Shown in pieces: positions 9,474 through 16,943 of a DNA stretch of 64,000 nt. Position numbers and translations under genes: made by a program. The stretch is from contig JADJZU010000002.1 of assembly GCA_016715625.1 (NCBI GenBank), forward strand, positions 1 to 64,000, written 5' to 3'. The notes under the pieces were generated by a model, which was not told the DNA's origin, did no database searches, and saw only the letters and a program-made list of their open reading frames with translations. The first letter of the stretch is position 1, and each line of letters starts with the position of its first letter. The DNA comes from Bacteroidota bacterium (GTDB taxonomy: Bacteria; Bacteroidota; Bacteroidia; Chitinophagales; LD1).

Positions 9474-9680
9474 GCTATTGCAGTATATAAAGTAGCAGCA
9501 AGCAGCGCAGTAGCCGTTGTGCAGATTTACGATTTACGGATTTAGCCGGATTCGGGTTTAGGGGTGCAGAGGACTCTTTGAGTTAATCGAGGGGGGAAAC
9601 TCTTGCTAACTGAGCGAAAGCCCCCTCTGCCGACCAGGCAAGCCGCAAAAGCGGTGGAGGAAACAGCGAAGCTACTTTAG
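9474..9680. other. Gene-free stretch left of the cassette array
   Basis: No coding signal is seen. It holds a GAGGGGG...CCCCCTC inverted repeat (about 9589-9627) and a GTTAATC at 9582-9588. That heptamer is the reverse complement of the left box of the first attC-like element (GATTAAC, 9681-9687), so a worn-down further cassette end may lie here. The second half of such an element is not recognisable. Confidence 0.4.
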
Positions 9681-9812
9681 GATTAACGTTTCGGGGGTTT
9701 GTGAAGTTGGGGATTTCGGAGCACAAAACTGTCTGCCACCACTGAACTTGATGCGGAGCACAAATGTTTCAATGAACCACTGAACCCCCAATTTCACAAA
9801 CCCTTGTTATCG
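9681..9812. repeat. attC-like element A
   Basis: The left box GATTAAC (9681-9687) and right box GTTATCG (9806-9812) enclose arms 9695-9712 and 9786-9803 that pair at 17 of 18 positions. The unpaired spacer is 7 nt on the left and 2 nt on the right. The centre contains GATGCGGAGCACAAATG-type sequence shared with element E. Read on the minus strand, the right box (CGATAAC) supplies the TAA stop of the neighbouring cassette gene. Confidence 0.75.
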
Positions 9813-9926
9813 GCTGTTCTTCTCTCCATTCGTCAAGGGATTTTTCTTTAAGTATTCAGTTGTCAGCTTTGTAAGGTTGTCCTCAATATCGTGTCTGTCA
9901 AATTCTTTTACCGTTTTTTGAAGTGT

Positions 9927-10706
9927 CTAATGTCGTAAACTTTTAATGCCTGTTTTGTCCTCATACTCAAAAGCCAAAAAGCAAATTGAACGCTTGTGAG
10001 TTTCAATGCTGTTGCTCTCAAAGTCGTAAAATGATTTGTCGCTTTGTTGCTTGTTGAAGAAGTTAGCAAAGTCTACTTTGTTGAGATTGTAAGGTTTGTT
10101 CTTGTGAGGAATTTCAACTCTGTTTGCTGGCAAACGATGTGTTTCCATAACTTGATAACCTGAAAACTTCTTTCGTTTGCCCTCGGAAATATTCTTTGTG
10201 TCAAGCGGTTTGCTTGTATCTACAAAGTCCTTAGTCAAGTCGTTAATAAGAAAGTCAAAGCGTTGCTTGTCTAAAAATTCAAGTGTCAAGTCGTTGTAGA
10301 AATATTCAAACTCAACTGTCTCAACCGCAGTAACTTTCTTTTTCCTGTCAAGGAAAGAAAGTCCGTCAAACGTGATTTCATATTCTGTGTCGTTGCTGAT
10401 TGGTGTTTCATTCAGCAAGTTGTTTTTGATTAGAAAGTGAAATTGCATTGTAACAAATGCGTTTGTTTCCACTCCTAAAAACCTGCACACTTCAGAATGT
10501 TTGTTGAAACCGCTTTGAATAGTTTGTAAGATGATTTTGCTGAAACGGTCTAACTCAATTTCTCTTTCTACAACTACATTTTGTCGGCAAAACCAAAACG
10601 GCAAGAAGATTTCAAAAATGTTTTTTAGTTCAAAGTCAATGTGATTGTCTTTGAATTTTTGAAATTCACTATGGAATTTTTGCTTCGGTGTTAGTTCCTT
10701 GCTCAT
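9927..10706 (-). CDS. Unknown partner of the cassette helicase
   Basis: A 259-residue protein with no recognised domain. The N-terminal part (FKDNHIDFELKNIFEIFLP, then QSGFNKHSEVCRFLG) has the helical pattern of a winged-helix or TPR-poor adaptor, but no clear motif. Its ATG overlaps the helicase stop by 4 bp, so the two are coupled and probably act together. The frame ends with TAG at 9927, but two compensating A-tract indels would extend it through TVKEFDRHDIEDNLTKL to the TAA at 9807, exactly inside the cassette boundary box. That position suggests the longer form is the true gene. Confidence 0.6.
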   Translation of the reverse strand: MSKELTPKQKFHSEFQKFKDNHIDFELKNIFEIFLPFWFCRQNVVVEREIELDRFSKIILQTIQSGFNKHSEVCRFLGVETNAFVTMQFHFLIKNNLLNETPISNDTEYEITFDGLSFLDRKKKVTAVETVEFEYFYNDLTLEFLDKQRFDFLINDLTKDFVDTSKPLDTKNISEGKRKKFSGYQVMETHRLPANRVEIPHKNKPYNLNKVDFANFFNKQQSDKSFYDFESNSIETHKRSICFLAFEYEDKTGIKSLRH

Positions 10707-11005
10707 TGTATCATTTCGTTTAAGCTGTGAACAATTACACCTTGTCTATTAAGTTCGGAAACAATTTCTTTTAGTTTAAACTCTTTGAATTTTCCGCTTG
10801 GGTTTAAGGTTGCTCTTTTCAAAATATACTCGCTGTCGCCTACAACTATCAGCAACCTTTTTACTCTTGAAAAGGCAACATTTATTCTTCGGTGGTCGTC
10901 AAGAAAACCAATAGGACTTGAACCTTTGCTACTCTTTACGATGTCATAAATAATGATGTCCCTTTCTGCCCCTTGAAATTTATCTACTGTGTTTATCTCA
11001 ATCAA
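10703..11005 (-). CDS. Helicase C-terminal fragment (motifs V-VI)
   Basis: A 100-residue frame holding motif V (TVDKFQGAERDIIIYD) and motif VI (RRINVAFSRVKRLLIVVGD) of an SF1 AAA_12-type helicase. These couple ATP hydrolysis to translocation. It ends with the natural C-terminus, whose TGA overlaps the ATG of the partner gene. The upstream sequence from 11340 to 11005 continues the same protein in other frames. Confidence 0.7.
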   Translation of the reverse strand: MIEINTVDKFQGAERDIIIYDIVKSSKGSSPIGFLDDHRRINVAFSRVKRLLIVVGDSEYILKRATLNPSGKFKEFKLKEIVSELNRQGVIVHSLNEMIQ

Positions 11006-11339
11006 TGGTTCGGGCTTTCCTTCTTCGTCTGTCTCTACAAAATTTTTGTATTGCAGTAAATCAATACTGTCTTTAACAAGTTTACTTGCCCTCTGTAACC
11101 TGCAATAACTCCAATTGTGAATGGTTTCTTTCTCGTTAAGTTGTCAGGATAAAGTTTGTTGAGTTGTTTTAAAATTTCTTTGATGCTGTTCTTGTTGCAT
11201 TCATTTTGTCTTTGAAACTTGTTGTCGTTGTCGTTTGGATTTGCTTGGTTGGAAGTGCTTACAAAAATTACAGAATTTGGAACTTCAATTTCTCTATTCT
11301 CTGCTGTGTCAAAGATTGACGCGGTTGGCTTATTAAATT

Positions 11340-11855
11340 TCAGTTCGTGAAATTTCTCTTTGTCAAAGTTTGAAGTAGAGTAGTGTTTGGGTTTTTGAGT
11401 TTGCTATCATAGAAAAATCTTGAAATCAAATTTCCTATTTGTCTTGGCATACGATATTGAATGTCCAACATTTTAATGAAGCCCTGCAAATTTTCATTGG
11501 CTTCAAATTCTGTAATTAGTTTTTCAAATAAACTTTCGCCAAACTCTTTTTCAATATCAAGTCCGTTATCCTCTAACCTCTCTTTTACTTTTTGTTTAAC
11601 TGCTTCCTCTCTTGTAATTACAGGCGGAAGTTGCTTGTGGTCGCCAATCAAAACAATGTTGTGTCCCATATTTATTGGAACAAGATTTTCGGCTGGCGAT
11701 GCTTTGCTGCTTTCATCCATTATCACAAAGTCAAAGCGGAAATTGATTTTGCTGTATTGACTACTTGCAATGTGAATACAAGTCGCACCAATAACATTTA
11801 CGGATTTTACAAAAGCGGTTCGCAAATCAATTTCATTGCTTCCATCATTGAGCAT
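11340..11855 (-). CDS. Helicase fragment with Walker B and motifs III-IV
   Basis: A 171-residue frame with FDFVIMDESSKASP (Walker B), VLIGDHKQLPPVI (motif III) and LDIQYRMPRQIGNL (motif IV), in the order and spacing of DNA2/SMG-2-like helicases. It overlaps the preceding fragment, whose 3' end continues past the shift near 11860. The ATG at its start is internal to the gene, not a real start. Confidence 0.7.
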   Translation of the reverse strand: MLNDGSNEIDLRTAFVKSVNVIGATCIHIASSQYSKINFRFDFVIMDESSKASPAENLVPINMGHNIVLIGDHKQLPPVITREEAVKQKVKERLEDNGLDIEKEFGESLFEKLITEFEANENLQGFIKMLDIQYRMPRQIGNLISRFFYDSKLKNPNTTLLQTLTKRNFTN

Positions 11856-12301
11856 TGATTTTTTCTTTTCGCCTGCATCAGTATCTGCGTTTGAAAGAAA
11901 AGCAAACCAATCTTTTGAATTGTCTTTAACTGTTGAAACTCTTTACCTAATTTCTCATTGAAAAGTTTCTCAACATCTTGTATATTTTTCGCTTTATCAA
12001 AAAGCCCTTTGATGTATTGATTTTGCACACGAAGCAAATTAACGAAGCTGCCGAAGGCAGGTTCGTTTTCTCTTTTGCTGTTTGTGTATTGGTTAAAGAA
12101 GTTGACTAATGCTTTGTCTTTAATCTTTGCTTGAAAATGCTCACTAAAAAACTTCTCTGAATTTGCTTGTGTGTCTTTAACCCAATGTTTGAGTTTGCTT
12201 TGAAACGAATGTTCTTTGATGTCGTTGCTTATTCTGTCCTCGTCTGCTGCCAAACGCATAAACAAAATATAGTTCGGGTAGTCGTTCCAAAACATTGTCA
12301 A
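11807..12301 (-). CDS. Helicase fragment, insertion between motifs Ia and II
   Basis: A 164-residue frame carrying RLAADEDRISNDIKEHSF and a long helical, Lys/Gln-rich insertion (1B-like region) between motif Ia and Walker B of the cassette helicase. The first ten residues are an out-of-frame artefact. The true frame before about 12250 is the one that encodes the Walker A motif GPPGTGKTT. Confidence 0.6.
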   Translation of the reverse strand: MTMFWNDYPNYILFMRLAADEDRISNDIKEHSFQSKLKHWVKDTQANSEKFFSEHFQAKIKDKALVNFFNQYTNSKRENEPAFGSFVNLLRVQNQYIKGLFDKAKNIQDVEKLFNEKLGKEFQQLKTIQKIGLLFFQTQILMQAKRKNQCSMMEAMKLICEPLL

Positions 12302-12415
12302 CCGCTAAATTTGATTGTGATGTAACTAAAATTTTTGCGTTGCTGTTTTGTGAAATGATTTGTTGAATGAGTTCAACAATTACAGTTGTCTTGCCTGTTC
12401 CTGGCGGACCTTGAA

Positions 12416-13057
12416 TTAAGTAAACTGGTTTGTAATGCAGTGCTTCAAGAACTGCAACTCTTTGTGTATGGTCTGTTTTAAGGTTTTTGATTTATTACTT
12501 CCGCTTATGAAACCTTCATAGTCAATATCAATTCTGTTTGGTGCAGGAATTCTTTCAGGTGTTGCAATTATTCCGCACAACTCTGGGTTTACGATGTCTT
12601 TATTTTCAAACTTTTTGCACGCTTCAACTTGCTTTTTGAATTGGCTTGTTTCCATTCGCACATCTTGAAGCAATTCTCCTTTCTCTGGAATTTCATCAAC
12701 TGTAATTTTTGCGTCTTTGATTACAAGAAAACAATCCGAAGGATTGTAATCTTGAATTTTGCCAATGATTTTGTCGTCAATAGAAAGGTTCACTTCATTT
12801 CGTTTCAACTCTTTCAGCTTATCCCAATTTCTGAACTTGTCTGTTAGTGTAAAACGTATGTTGGAAGGATTGTTTTTGCTTTCTTCTCTTTCAATGTAAT
12901 CCGCTTTGAAAGCGGTTTCTTCAATATATTCTCTTTCTTGGTCGGGAAGTGTTTGCCACTTCTTTAGTAGGTCTTGTTTGGTTTTATTGAGTTCTGTAAT
13001 TGTATTGAGTTGTTCCCATTTATTGTAGAAGTAACGAAAGCTGTCAAAGTATTGCAA
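12416..13057 (-). CDS. Helicase fragment, region before the P-loop
   Basis: A 213-residue frame covering the linker between the kinase-like lobe and the helicase core, including KRNEVNLSIDDKIIGKIQDY and SDCFLVIKDAKITVDEIP, a strand-rich block seen in the stalk/1B parts of such helicases. The natural frame enters from about 13150 with HIFIPVQGIKSQPFVK and leaves near 12480 into the P-loop frame. The ATG used here is internal. Confidence 0.6.
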   Translation of the reverse strand: MQYFDSFRYFYNKWEQLNTITELNKTKQDLLKKWQTLPDQEREYIEETAFKADYIEREESKNNPSNIRFTLTDKFRNWDKLKELKRNEVNLSIDDKIIGKIQDYNPSDCFLVIKDAKITVDEIPEKGELLQDVRMETSQFKKQVEACKKFENKDIVNPELCGIIATPERIPAPNRIDIDYEGFISGSNKSKTLKQTIHKELQFLKHCITNQFT

Positions 13058-13269
13058 AGGGCTAAAGTCAAATCCATATTCAGTAATGAAACCTTGTTGA
13101 ATTGCTTTGACAAAAGGTTGGCTTTTTATCCCTTGAACTGGAATGAAAATGTGTCCTGCTGTATCCGCAAAAAATCTACCGCTATAATTTTTTGTAGAAA
13201 ATTGTCCTGTGATTTGCCCTTTGTCTTTGGAAAGGTCTTTTCAAGCAAAAATAACAAGCGTTGTTCATT

Positions 13270-14028
13270 TCATTTAGTGTCGGCAAAAAGGTTTCTACTT
13301 CCTCTCTTTACAACCACCTTAATTGCGGTCTGTCCGCTTTTATGAATTGAATTAGCCGAAACTTTAACCTTATCAAGTTCCTCAATGATTTCAGAATACT
13401 TAGCAAAACGGCTTGTCCGTTTTGCTGAAAGAGATTTTGCAAAAATCTCTTTCAAAGTTTCGTCATTGTTGGTTTTAAGAATTTCAGCAAAGCATACGAA
13501 TACCGAATAAATGTCTGATTGAAAACTTGGTCTTGTGTTTTCAAGTAGTTCGGGTGCAAGAAACTTTTTATTGAGTAGGTTCTGTTGTTTAAACAACTCA
13601 AACAAACCTACAAAGCGAAGCGAAGCTTCGCTTTGATTGGTTATTATGGTTTCGTCAGAAATCACAAAACCGAAACGGTTTTGTTTCTTCAAATGGTCAA
13701 GCCCTGTCAGCAAAGATTTGAGTGCTTTGATTGTCGGGTTGTAAATCGGTTGTAGGTTCTCGTTGTGCTGATAAACGATGTAATGAAGTTTGTTTACGGT
13801 GTCAAAGTCAACACGAATTACTTTTTGTATGCCGTCAATGTCCTGATTGACTAACGGAAGGATTTCATTTTTGAGAAGTCGGTCAAGTAAAGTTTGGTAG
13901 TCCTTGTTTGGTTTGATTGTCAGCACCTCAAACGTCTGCCCGTCACTGCTCTCCGTCAACCAAAGAGTAAGGTTGTCGTTGAGTTGTCTTAACTCTTGAA
14001 TTATATTTTGTTGTCCTATGGTTTCCAA
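13270..14028 (-). CDS. N-terminal pseudokinase-like part of the cassette helicase
   Basis: A 252-residue frame that starts the cassette gene at ATG 14028, about 45 bp after the cassette boundary. It resembles a protein kinase C-lobe: FGFVISDETIIT sits where the catalytic loop should be, VGLFEL takes the DFG position, FLAPELL matches the APE motif and QSDIYSVFV matches subdomain IX. The HRD Asp and the DFG Asp are missing, so it is probably a pseudokinase used as a sensor or scaffold. The TGA at 13270 is in frame, and the gene resumes after a further shift. Confidence 0.62.
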   Translation of the reverse strand: METIGQQNIIQELRQLNDNLTLWLTESSDGQTFEVLTIKPNKDYQTLLDRLLKNEILPLVNQDIDGIQKVIRVDFDTVNKLHYIVYQHNENLQPIYNPTIKALKSLLTGLDHLKKQNRFGFVISDETIITNQSEASLRFVGLFELFKQQNLLNKKFLAPELLENTRPSFQSDIYSVFVCFAEILKTNNDETLKEIFAKSLSAKRTSRFAKYSEIIEELDKVKVSANSIHKSGQTAIKVVVKRGSRNLFADTK

Positions 14029-14066
14029 GTGTCATTTAGTTGTTGCAGTGTCGGTCGCAGAATAGC

Positions 14067-14198
14067 CGATAACGTTTGAAGGCTTGTTGCAGATGGGGAT
14101 AAAAAGCACTCACCTGTCGCCCACTACAAAAGTAAGTAGAAAGCAATAACGGTTGAAGTTCCATCGTCAGCCCCATTTGCAACAAGGCTATGTTATGG
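14067..14198. repeat. attC-like element B
   Basis: The left box CGATAAC (14067-14073) and right box GTTATGG (14192-14198) flank arms GGCTTGTTGCAGATGGGG (from 14081) and CCCCATTTGCAACAAGGC (14171-14188), which pair with few mismatches. The left spacer GTTTGAA is longer than the right one (TAT). The central part (AGTAAGTAGAAAGCAATAACG type) is shared with element D. Confidence 0.75.
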
Positions 14199-14213
14199 GC
14201 AGGGTTTCTCCCT

Positions 14214-14459
14214 TTACAGGTGCTCGTCAAGTCGCTCTTTGCATAGTCCGCCCAAGTTCAAATGCCGTAGTCCAGTTGGCACACGCACCTGACTTGTCAT
14301 TAAGGTTAAACTTTGAATTACCTCTGTTGGAAGTAAGCCATTTGTTTGTTGTCTAAATCTACTTTGTCTAATGCCAAAACTTTGTCGTAGTCCCTCAATA
14401 GCACCTTGATAGTCGCCATTTTCGTCTTTAAGACTGCCTCTGTTTGTCAACGCACTCAT
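14214..14459 (-). CDS. C-terminal TPR fragment of the cassette lipoprotein
   Basis: An 81-residue frame whose first part (MSALTNRGSLKDENGDYQGAI) is a TPR repeat continuing the lipoprotein at 14675-15127. After about residue 23 the frame is wrong. Removing one G near 14392 restores DYDKVLALDKVDLDNKQMAY and SGACANWTTAFELGADYAKS, further TPR units that run to the cassette end. It is therefore not a separate gene. Confidence 0.5.
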   Translation of the reverse strand: MSALTNRGSLKDENGDYQGAIEGLRQSFGIRQSRFRQQTNGLLPTEVIQSLTLMTSQVRVPTGLRHLNLGGLCKERLDEHL

Positions 14460-14674
14460 AAAGTCGGGCGCTATCTCAATCGCTTTGTCGTAGTCTTTGA
14501 GCGCAGACTTCCAAGTGTGAAGTTCTGCTTTAACTATTGCTCTTGAATAGTATGAATTTGGTTCTTTAGGATTTATTGTCAGAGTAAGTGACCAATTGAA
14601 AATTGCTCCACTTAAGTCACCCTTTTCATAGCATTCTACTCCTTTGTCAAAATAAAAGTCAGCCTTAGAAGTGT

Positions 14675-15127
14675 CTAAGTCGGGAAATGTTGGTCTTTAG
14701 GGTCAAAGGGTCCACCATAATAGTCAAGTTTTGCGTCAAACCCTCCCCTTTTATACATGTCCAAACCCCAATAAAGTAAGTTGTCGCCCGTCATTGGGAT
14801 TTCGTTGGTCATTCCATTTATTTCCCATAAGTCCTTGTATCTTTTTACTTCCTGAACTGTGTAGGGATAATGTGTCTTTATAAACTCACCTAATTTTATC
14901 AAGTTCTCTTTCTTGTCAGAAATAAATGTGAAGTCCATTTTAGTCAGGCAGTTGTCCTTTAGTCCGCTATTGACCATTCTATTATGAACCTCTTCGGCTG
15001 AAACCATTTCCTTTCCGAAATTGGCAACAAAGTCGTCCCAAGTAAAAAATCTCTTTTCCATTTTCTTTTGTCCGCAAGCTGTCAGCGAAGTTATTAAAAG
15101 TAGTAAAGTCAGAGTCCTAAGTCTCAT
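14675..15127 (-). CDS. Cassette-borne TPR lipoprotein, N-terminal part (frameshifted)
   Basis: The start is placed at ATG 15127, which opens a lipoprotein signal peptide MRLRTLTLLLLITSLTACG with lipobox LTAC. The open frame could begin at 15223 but would then run into attC-like element C. The first ~150 residues have no recognised domain. A shift at about 14685 leads into TPR repeats (KADFYFDKGVECYEKGDLSG, then SYYSRAIVKAELHTWKSAL) that continue to about 14200. The whole gene would encode a membrane-anchored TPR protein of ~300 residues. It is the only gene of the second-smallest cassette. Confidence 0.6.
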   Translation of the reverse strand: MRLRTLTLLLLITSLTACGQKKMEKRFFTWDDFVANFGKEMVSAEEVHNRMVNSGLKDNCLTKMDFTFISDKKENLIKLGEFIKTHYPYTVQEVKRYKDLWEINGMTNEIPMTGDNLLYWGLDMYKRGGFDAKLDYYGGPFDPKDQHFPT

Positions 15128-15151
15128 TGTAGGTGTCGTTCGCAGCCTTGC

Positions 15152-15283
15152 CCATAACGGTTCGGGGCTTTGCGATGGTGGGGCAATCGAAGCACAAATC
15201 TTCAATTTTGCACTAAAGTTCAACCGAAGAACAACCGTTGAACTTTGCAGTTTCGCCCCACTATTGCAAAACCCTTGTTAGCG
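15152..15283. repeat. attC-like element C
   Basis: The left box CCATAAC (15152-15158) and right box GTTAGCG (15277-15283) are exactly 132 bp end to end. Arms GGGCTTTGCGATGGTGGGG and CCCCACTATTGCAAAACCC pair at 16 of 19 positions. The spacers are about 6 nt left and 2 nt right. The SMR pump gene ends 9 bp beyond the right box. Confidence 0.75.
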
Positions 15284-15292
15284 GCTGGCATT

Positions 15293-15622
15293 TTAGTGTG
15301 CTGCTGATTTTGAGAAAAAATTCATTACGATAACTCCTGTCACAATTAAAATAATTCCAATAATTGCTGGAATGTCTAACGATTGCTTAAATACCACAAC
15401 CGAAATTATAGCTGTCAAGACAATTCCTAAACCACCCCAAATTGCATAAGCTATTCCCAAAGGAATGGATTTTAAAGCTTGCGACATAAAGAAAAAGCAA
15501 GCAATATATGCCACAATTGTTATCGCTGTTGGCAATAATTTTGAAAAACCGTCTGATGCTTTCATAAAGCTCGAACCTACAACTTCAAGTACGATTGCTA
15601 ATGATAAAAATAAATATTTCAT
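15293..15622 (-). CDS. SMR-family multidrug efflux protein (EmrE/QacE type)
   Basis: A 109-residue protein with four membrane helices, the size of SMR pumps. The membrane-embedded glutamate lies in TM1 (LSLAIVLEVVGSSFMKAS), as in EmrE Glu14. The helix 3 signature GIAYAIWGGLGIVLT and a Lys/Gln-containing loop before TM4 are also typical. It would export cationic drugs or guanidinium-like compounds in exchange for protons. SMR (qac) genes are classic integron cargo. It lies downstream of a Crp/Fnr gene in the same unit, with a palindromic operator between them. The frame is intact. Confidence 0.9.
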   Translation of the reverse strand: MKYLFLSLAIVLEVVGSSFMKASDGFSKLLPTAITIVAYIACFFFMSQALKSIPLGIAYAIWGGLGIVLTAIISVVVFKQSLDIPAIIGIILIVTGVIVMNFFSKSAAH

Positions 15623-15652
15623 TGTTCTTTTGTTTTAACTGATGCAAAGAAA

Positions 15653-15690
15653 CAAAAATTAAAAAGTGCTTTTTTTGACAAATGTCAAAA
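15653..15690 (-). promoter_or_regulatory. Promoter of the SMR gene with Crp/Fnr-type operator
   Basis: TTTTGACA-AA-TGTCAAAA at 15673-15690 is a perfect 18-bp palindrome containing TTGAC-N4-GTCAA, the half-site arrangement of Crp/Fnr-family regulators. On the minus strand its centre supplies a TTTG -33 box. A near-consensus TAATTTTTG follows 17 nt later (plus-strand 15653-15661) as the -7 box, ahead of the SMR ATG. The site lies directly behind the Crp/Fnr gene. The cassette regulator probably binds over the -33 box and so controls the pump. Confidence 0.65.
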
Positions 15691-15693
15691 TCG

Positions 15694-16254
15694 TTATTTC
15701 TTTCTAATACGGCTCAATGTTTCTTGCGAAATACCCAAATAAGAAGCAATATGTCCTAAAGAAATTCTTTGCAAAGCTTCGGGTTGGTTTTTCAAAAGCC
15801 AATGATAATGCTGTTCTGCGGTATGTGTTTGTAATAAAAAAGAACGTTCCTCTAAAATTTTGCAATATTCTTCTGCCATTTTTCTACCAATCGTATTCAT
15901 TTCCTGCGATGATTTGTAGAAACTTTCAAGGTCATTGCTTGAGATATAATATAAAGTGGTGTCTTCTAAAAACTGAATGTTTTCAATTGAAGGTTGGCTA
16001 AAAAATAATGGCATTACTGAACCTAAAATTCCGCTCTCAAAACCAAACCAAACATTAATTTCTCTTTCATTGATATTATAAAACGAACGAACAAGCCCTT
16101 TTTCAATTACGAATAAATTTGAAACAATTTGTCCTTCTTTGAGCAAAAAATCGCCTTTTTGTTTTATCAGACTTTTAATTTTTTCGTTAAGTTCTGTTTC
16201 GATTTCAGAGGTCAGATTTCCGTATTTTTTAAGTTGTTTTATGAGAGGGTTCAT
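15694..16254 (-). CDS. Crp/Fnr-family transcription regulator
   Basis: A 186-residue protein with an N-terminal cyclic-nucleotide-binding-type beta roll (GDFLLKEGQIVSNLFVIEKGLVRSF is its recognisable strand pattern, here split over residues ~34-57). A dimerisation helix with the TAEQHYHWLL motif follows, then a C-terminal helix-turn-helix LGHIASYLGISQETLSRI. It lacks the arginine and glutamate pattern of true cAMP sites and the Fe-S cysteines of FNR, as is normal for the Bacteroidota Crp-like group. It is first in a two-gene cassette with the SMR pump, and the palindrome behind it is its likely target. Confidence 0.88.
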   Translation of the reverse strand: MNPLIKQLKKYGNLTSEIETELNEKIKSLIKQKGDFLLKEGQIVSNLFVIEKGLVRSFYNINEREINVWFGFESGILGSVMPLFFSQPSIENIQFLEDTTLYYISSNDLESFYKSSQEMNTIGRKMAEEYCKILEERSFLLQTHTAEQHYHWLLKNQPEALQRISLGHIASYLGISQETLSRIRKK

Positions 16255-16282
16255 TCTTTGTACGGTGTTGGTTTATGCTTGC

Positions 16283-16413
16283 CGCTAACGTTTGACGGCT
16301 TGTTGTAGGTGGGGTTTAAACGCTACGACTTGTCGCCAAGCACAAAGGTAATAGAAAGTAATAGCGGTTGAAGTTCCTGTGTCAACCCCACTTACAACAA
16401 GCCGATGTTATAG
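16283..16413. repeat. attC-like element D
   Basis: The left box CGCTAAC (16283-16289) and right box GTTATAG (16407-16413) flank arms CGGCTTGTTGTAGGTGGGG and CCCCACTTACAACAAGCCG, which pair almost perfectly. The spacers are GTTTGA left and AT right. The centre resembles that of element B (GGTAATAGAAAGTAATAGCGG). It is 131 bp long, one shorter than the other four. Confidence 0.75.
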
Positions 16414-16418
16414 GCAGG

Positions 16419-16922
16419 CTATTTCATTTGTCCCTCTATATTTTTTTTAATCTTTTTTAAGTCGCGTTTTGATATGTCGCCTCGGTTTAATGCAGTCTGC
16501 CCACCTTCTATTTGTGCATTTACAGTCGGGGTGTAGAGTAATTTATTGTCAAAAATAAATGCAAGCTTGTCCCCAATAGCTTTACCTGTCGCAATGCTCC
16601 AAGCTTTAGCCCCTTTCTCATTGAGCTGCATAGTCAAACCGTAACCGTCACTATACTTGCTTTTGTATATTTTAAGTAAGATAAAGTTAACCGATGTTAC
16701 AATAGGTGTCGGGTCAATAAAGTAATAGTCAGTCGTGTTGTCAAGTTGTCTTTTACAACCATTTTTAGAGTTAGTAATGTAATACCAACCAGTCACTAAA
16801 TGCTTGTCAGCAGTCGTGGTATTTTGTTTTAAAGTCGTGTCTGGTTTTGCATCTTGTTGTCGAATGTCACCAGTCCCGAAACTTGTAAGAAAAAGAAAAG
16901 ATGAAATAATTACTGATGTCAT
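16419..16922 (-). CDS. Cassette-borne secreted protein related to the SecD P1 head
   Basis: A 167-residue protein with an N-terminal hydrophobic segment (signal peptide or anchor). The C-terminal half reads LTMQLNEKGAKAWSIATGKA, then GDKLAFIFDNKLLYTPTVNA and IEGGQTALNRGDISKRD. This is the strand-helix pattern of the SecDF periplasmic P1 head subdomain, but without the SecD membrane helices. Stand-alone proteins of this type occur in Bacteroidota, with unknown role. It is the only gene of a 661-bp unit, and its stop lies 6 bp from the boundary box of element D. Confidence 0.65.
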   Translation of the reverse strand: MTSVIISSFLFLTSFGTGDIRQQDAKPDTTLKQNTTTADKHLVTGWYYITNSKNGCKRQLDNTTDYYFIDPTPIVTSVNFILLKIYKSKYSDGYGLTMQLNEKGAKAWSIATGKAIGDKLAFIFDNKLLYTPTVNAQIEGGQTALNRGDISKRDLKKIKKNIEGQMK

Positions 16923-16943
16923 CTGTTGTGTGGTTTAGCTTGC

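Larger units (their letters stand above)
10703..14028 (-). pseudogene. Pseudokinase-SF1 (DNA2/SMG-2 type) helicase fusion, split by several indels
   Basis: Five minus-strand reading frames together spell one protein of about 1100 residues. Order from the N-terminus: a degenerate protein-kinase lobe, a linker with strand-rich elements, then a superfamily 1 helicase. The helicase has Walker A GPPGTGKTT (about 12400), motif Ia LVTSQSNLAVDNVL, Walker B FVIMDESSKASP, motif III VLIGDHKQLPP, motif IV LDIQYRMP, motif V TVDKFQGAERDII and motif VI RRINVAFSRVKRLL. Every helicase motif is intact and only the frame shifts between them, so single-base errors are more likely than decay. Kinase-helicase fusions of this kind are frequent in defence islands; a role in anti-phage defence is inference. 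The individual frames are listed separately. Confidence 0.72.
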
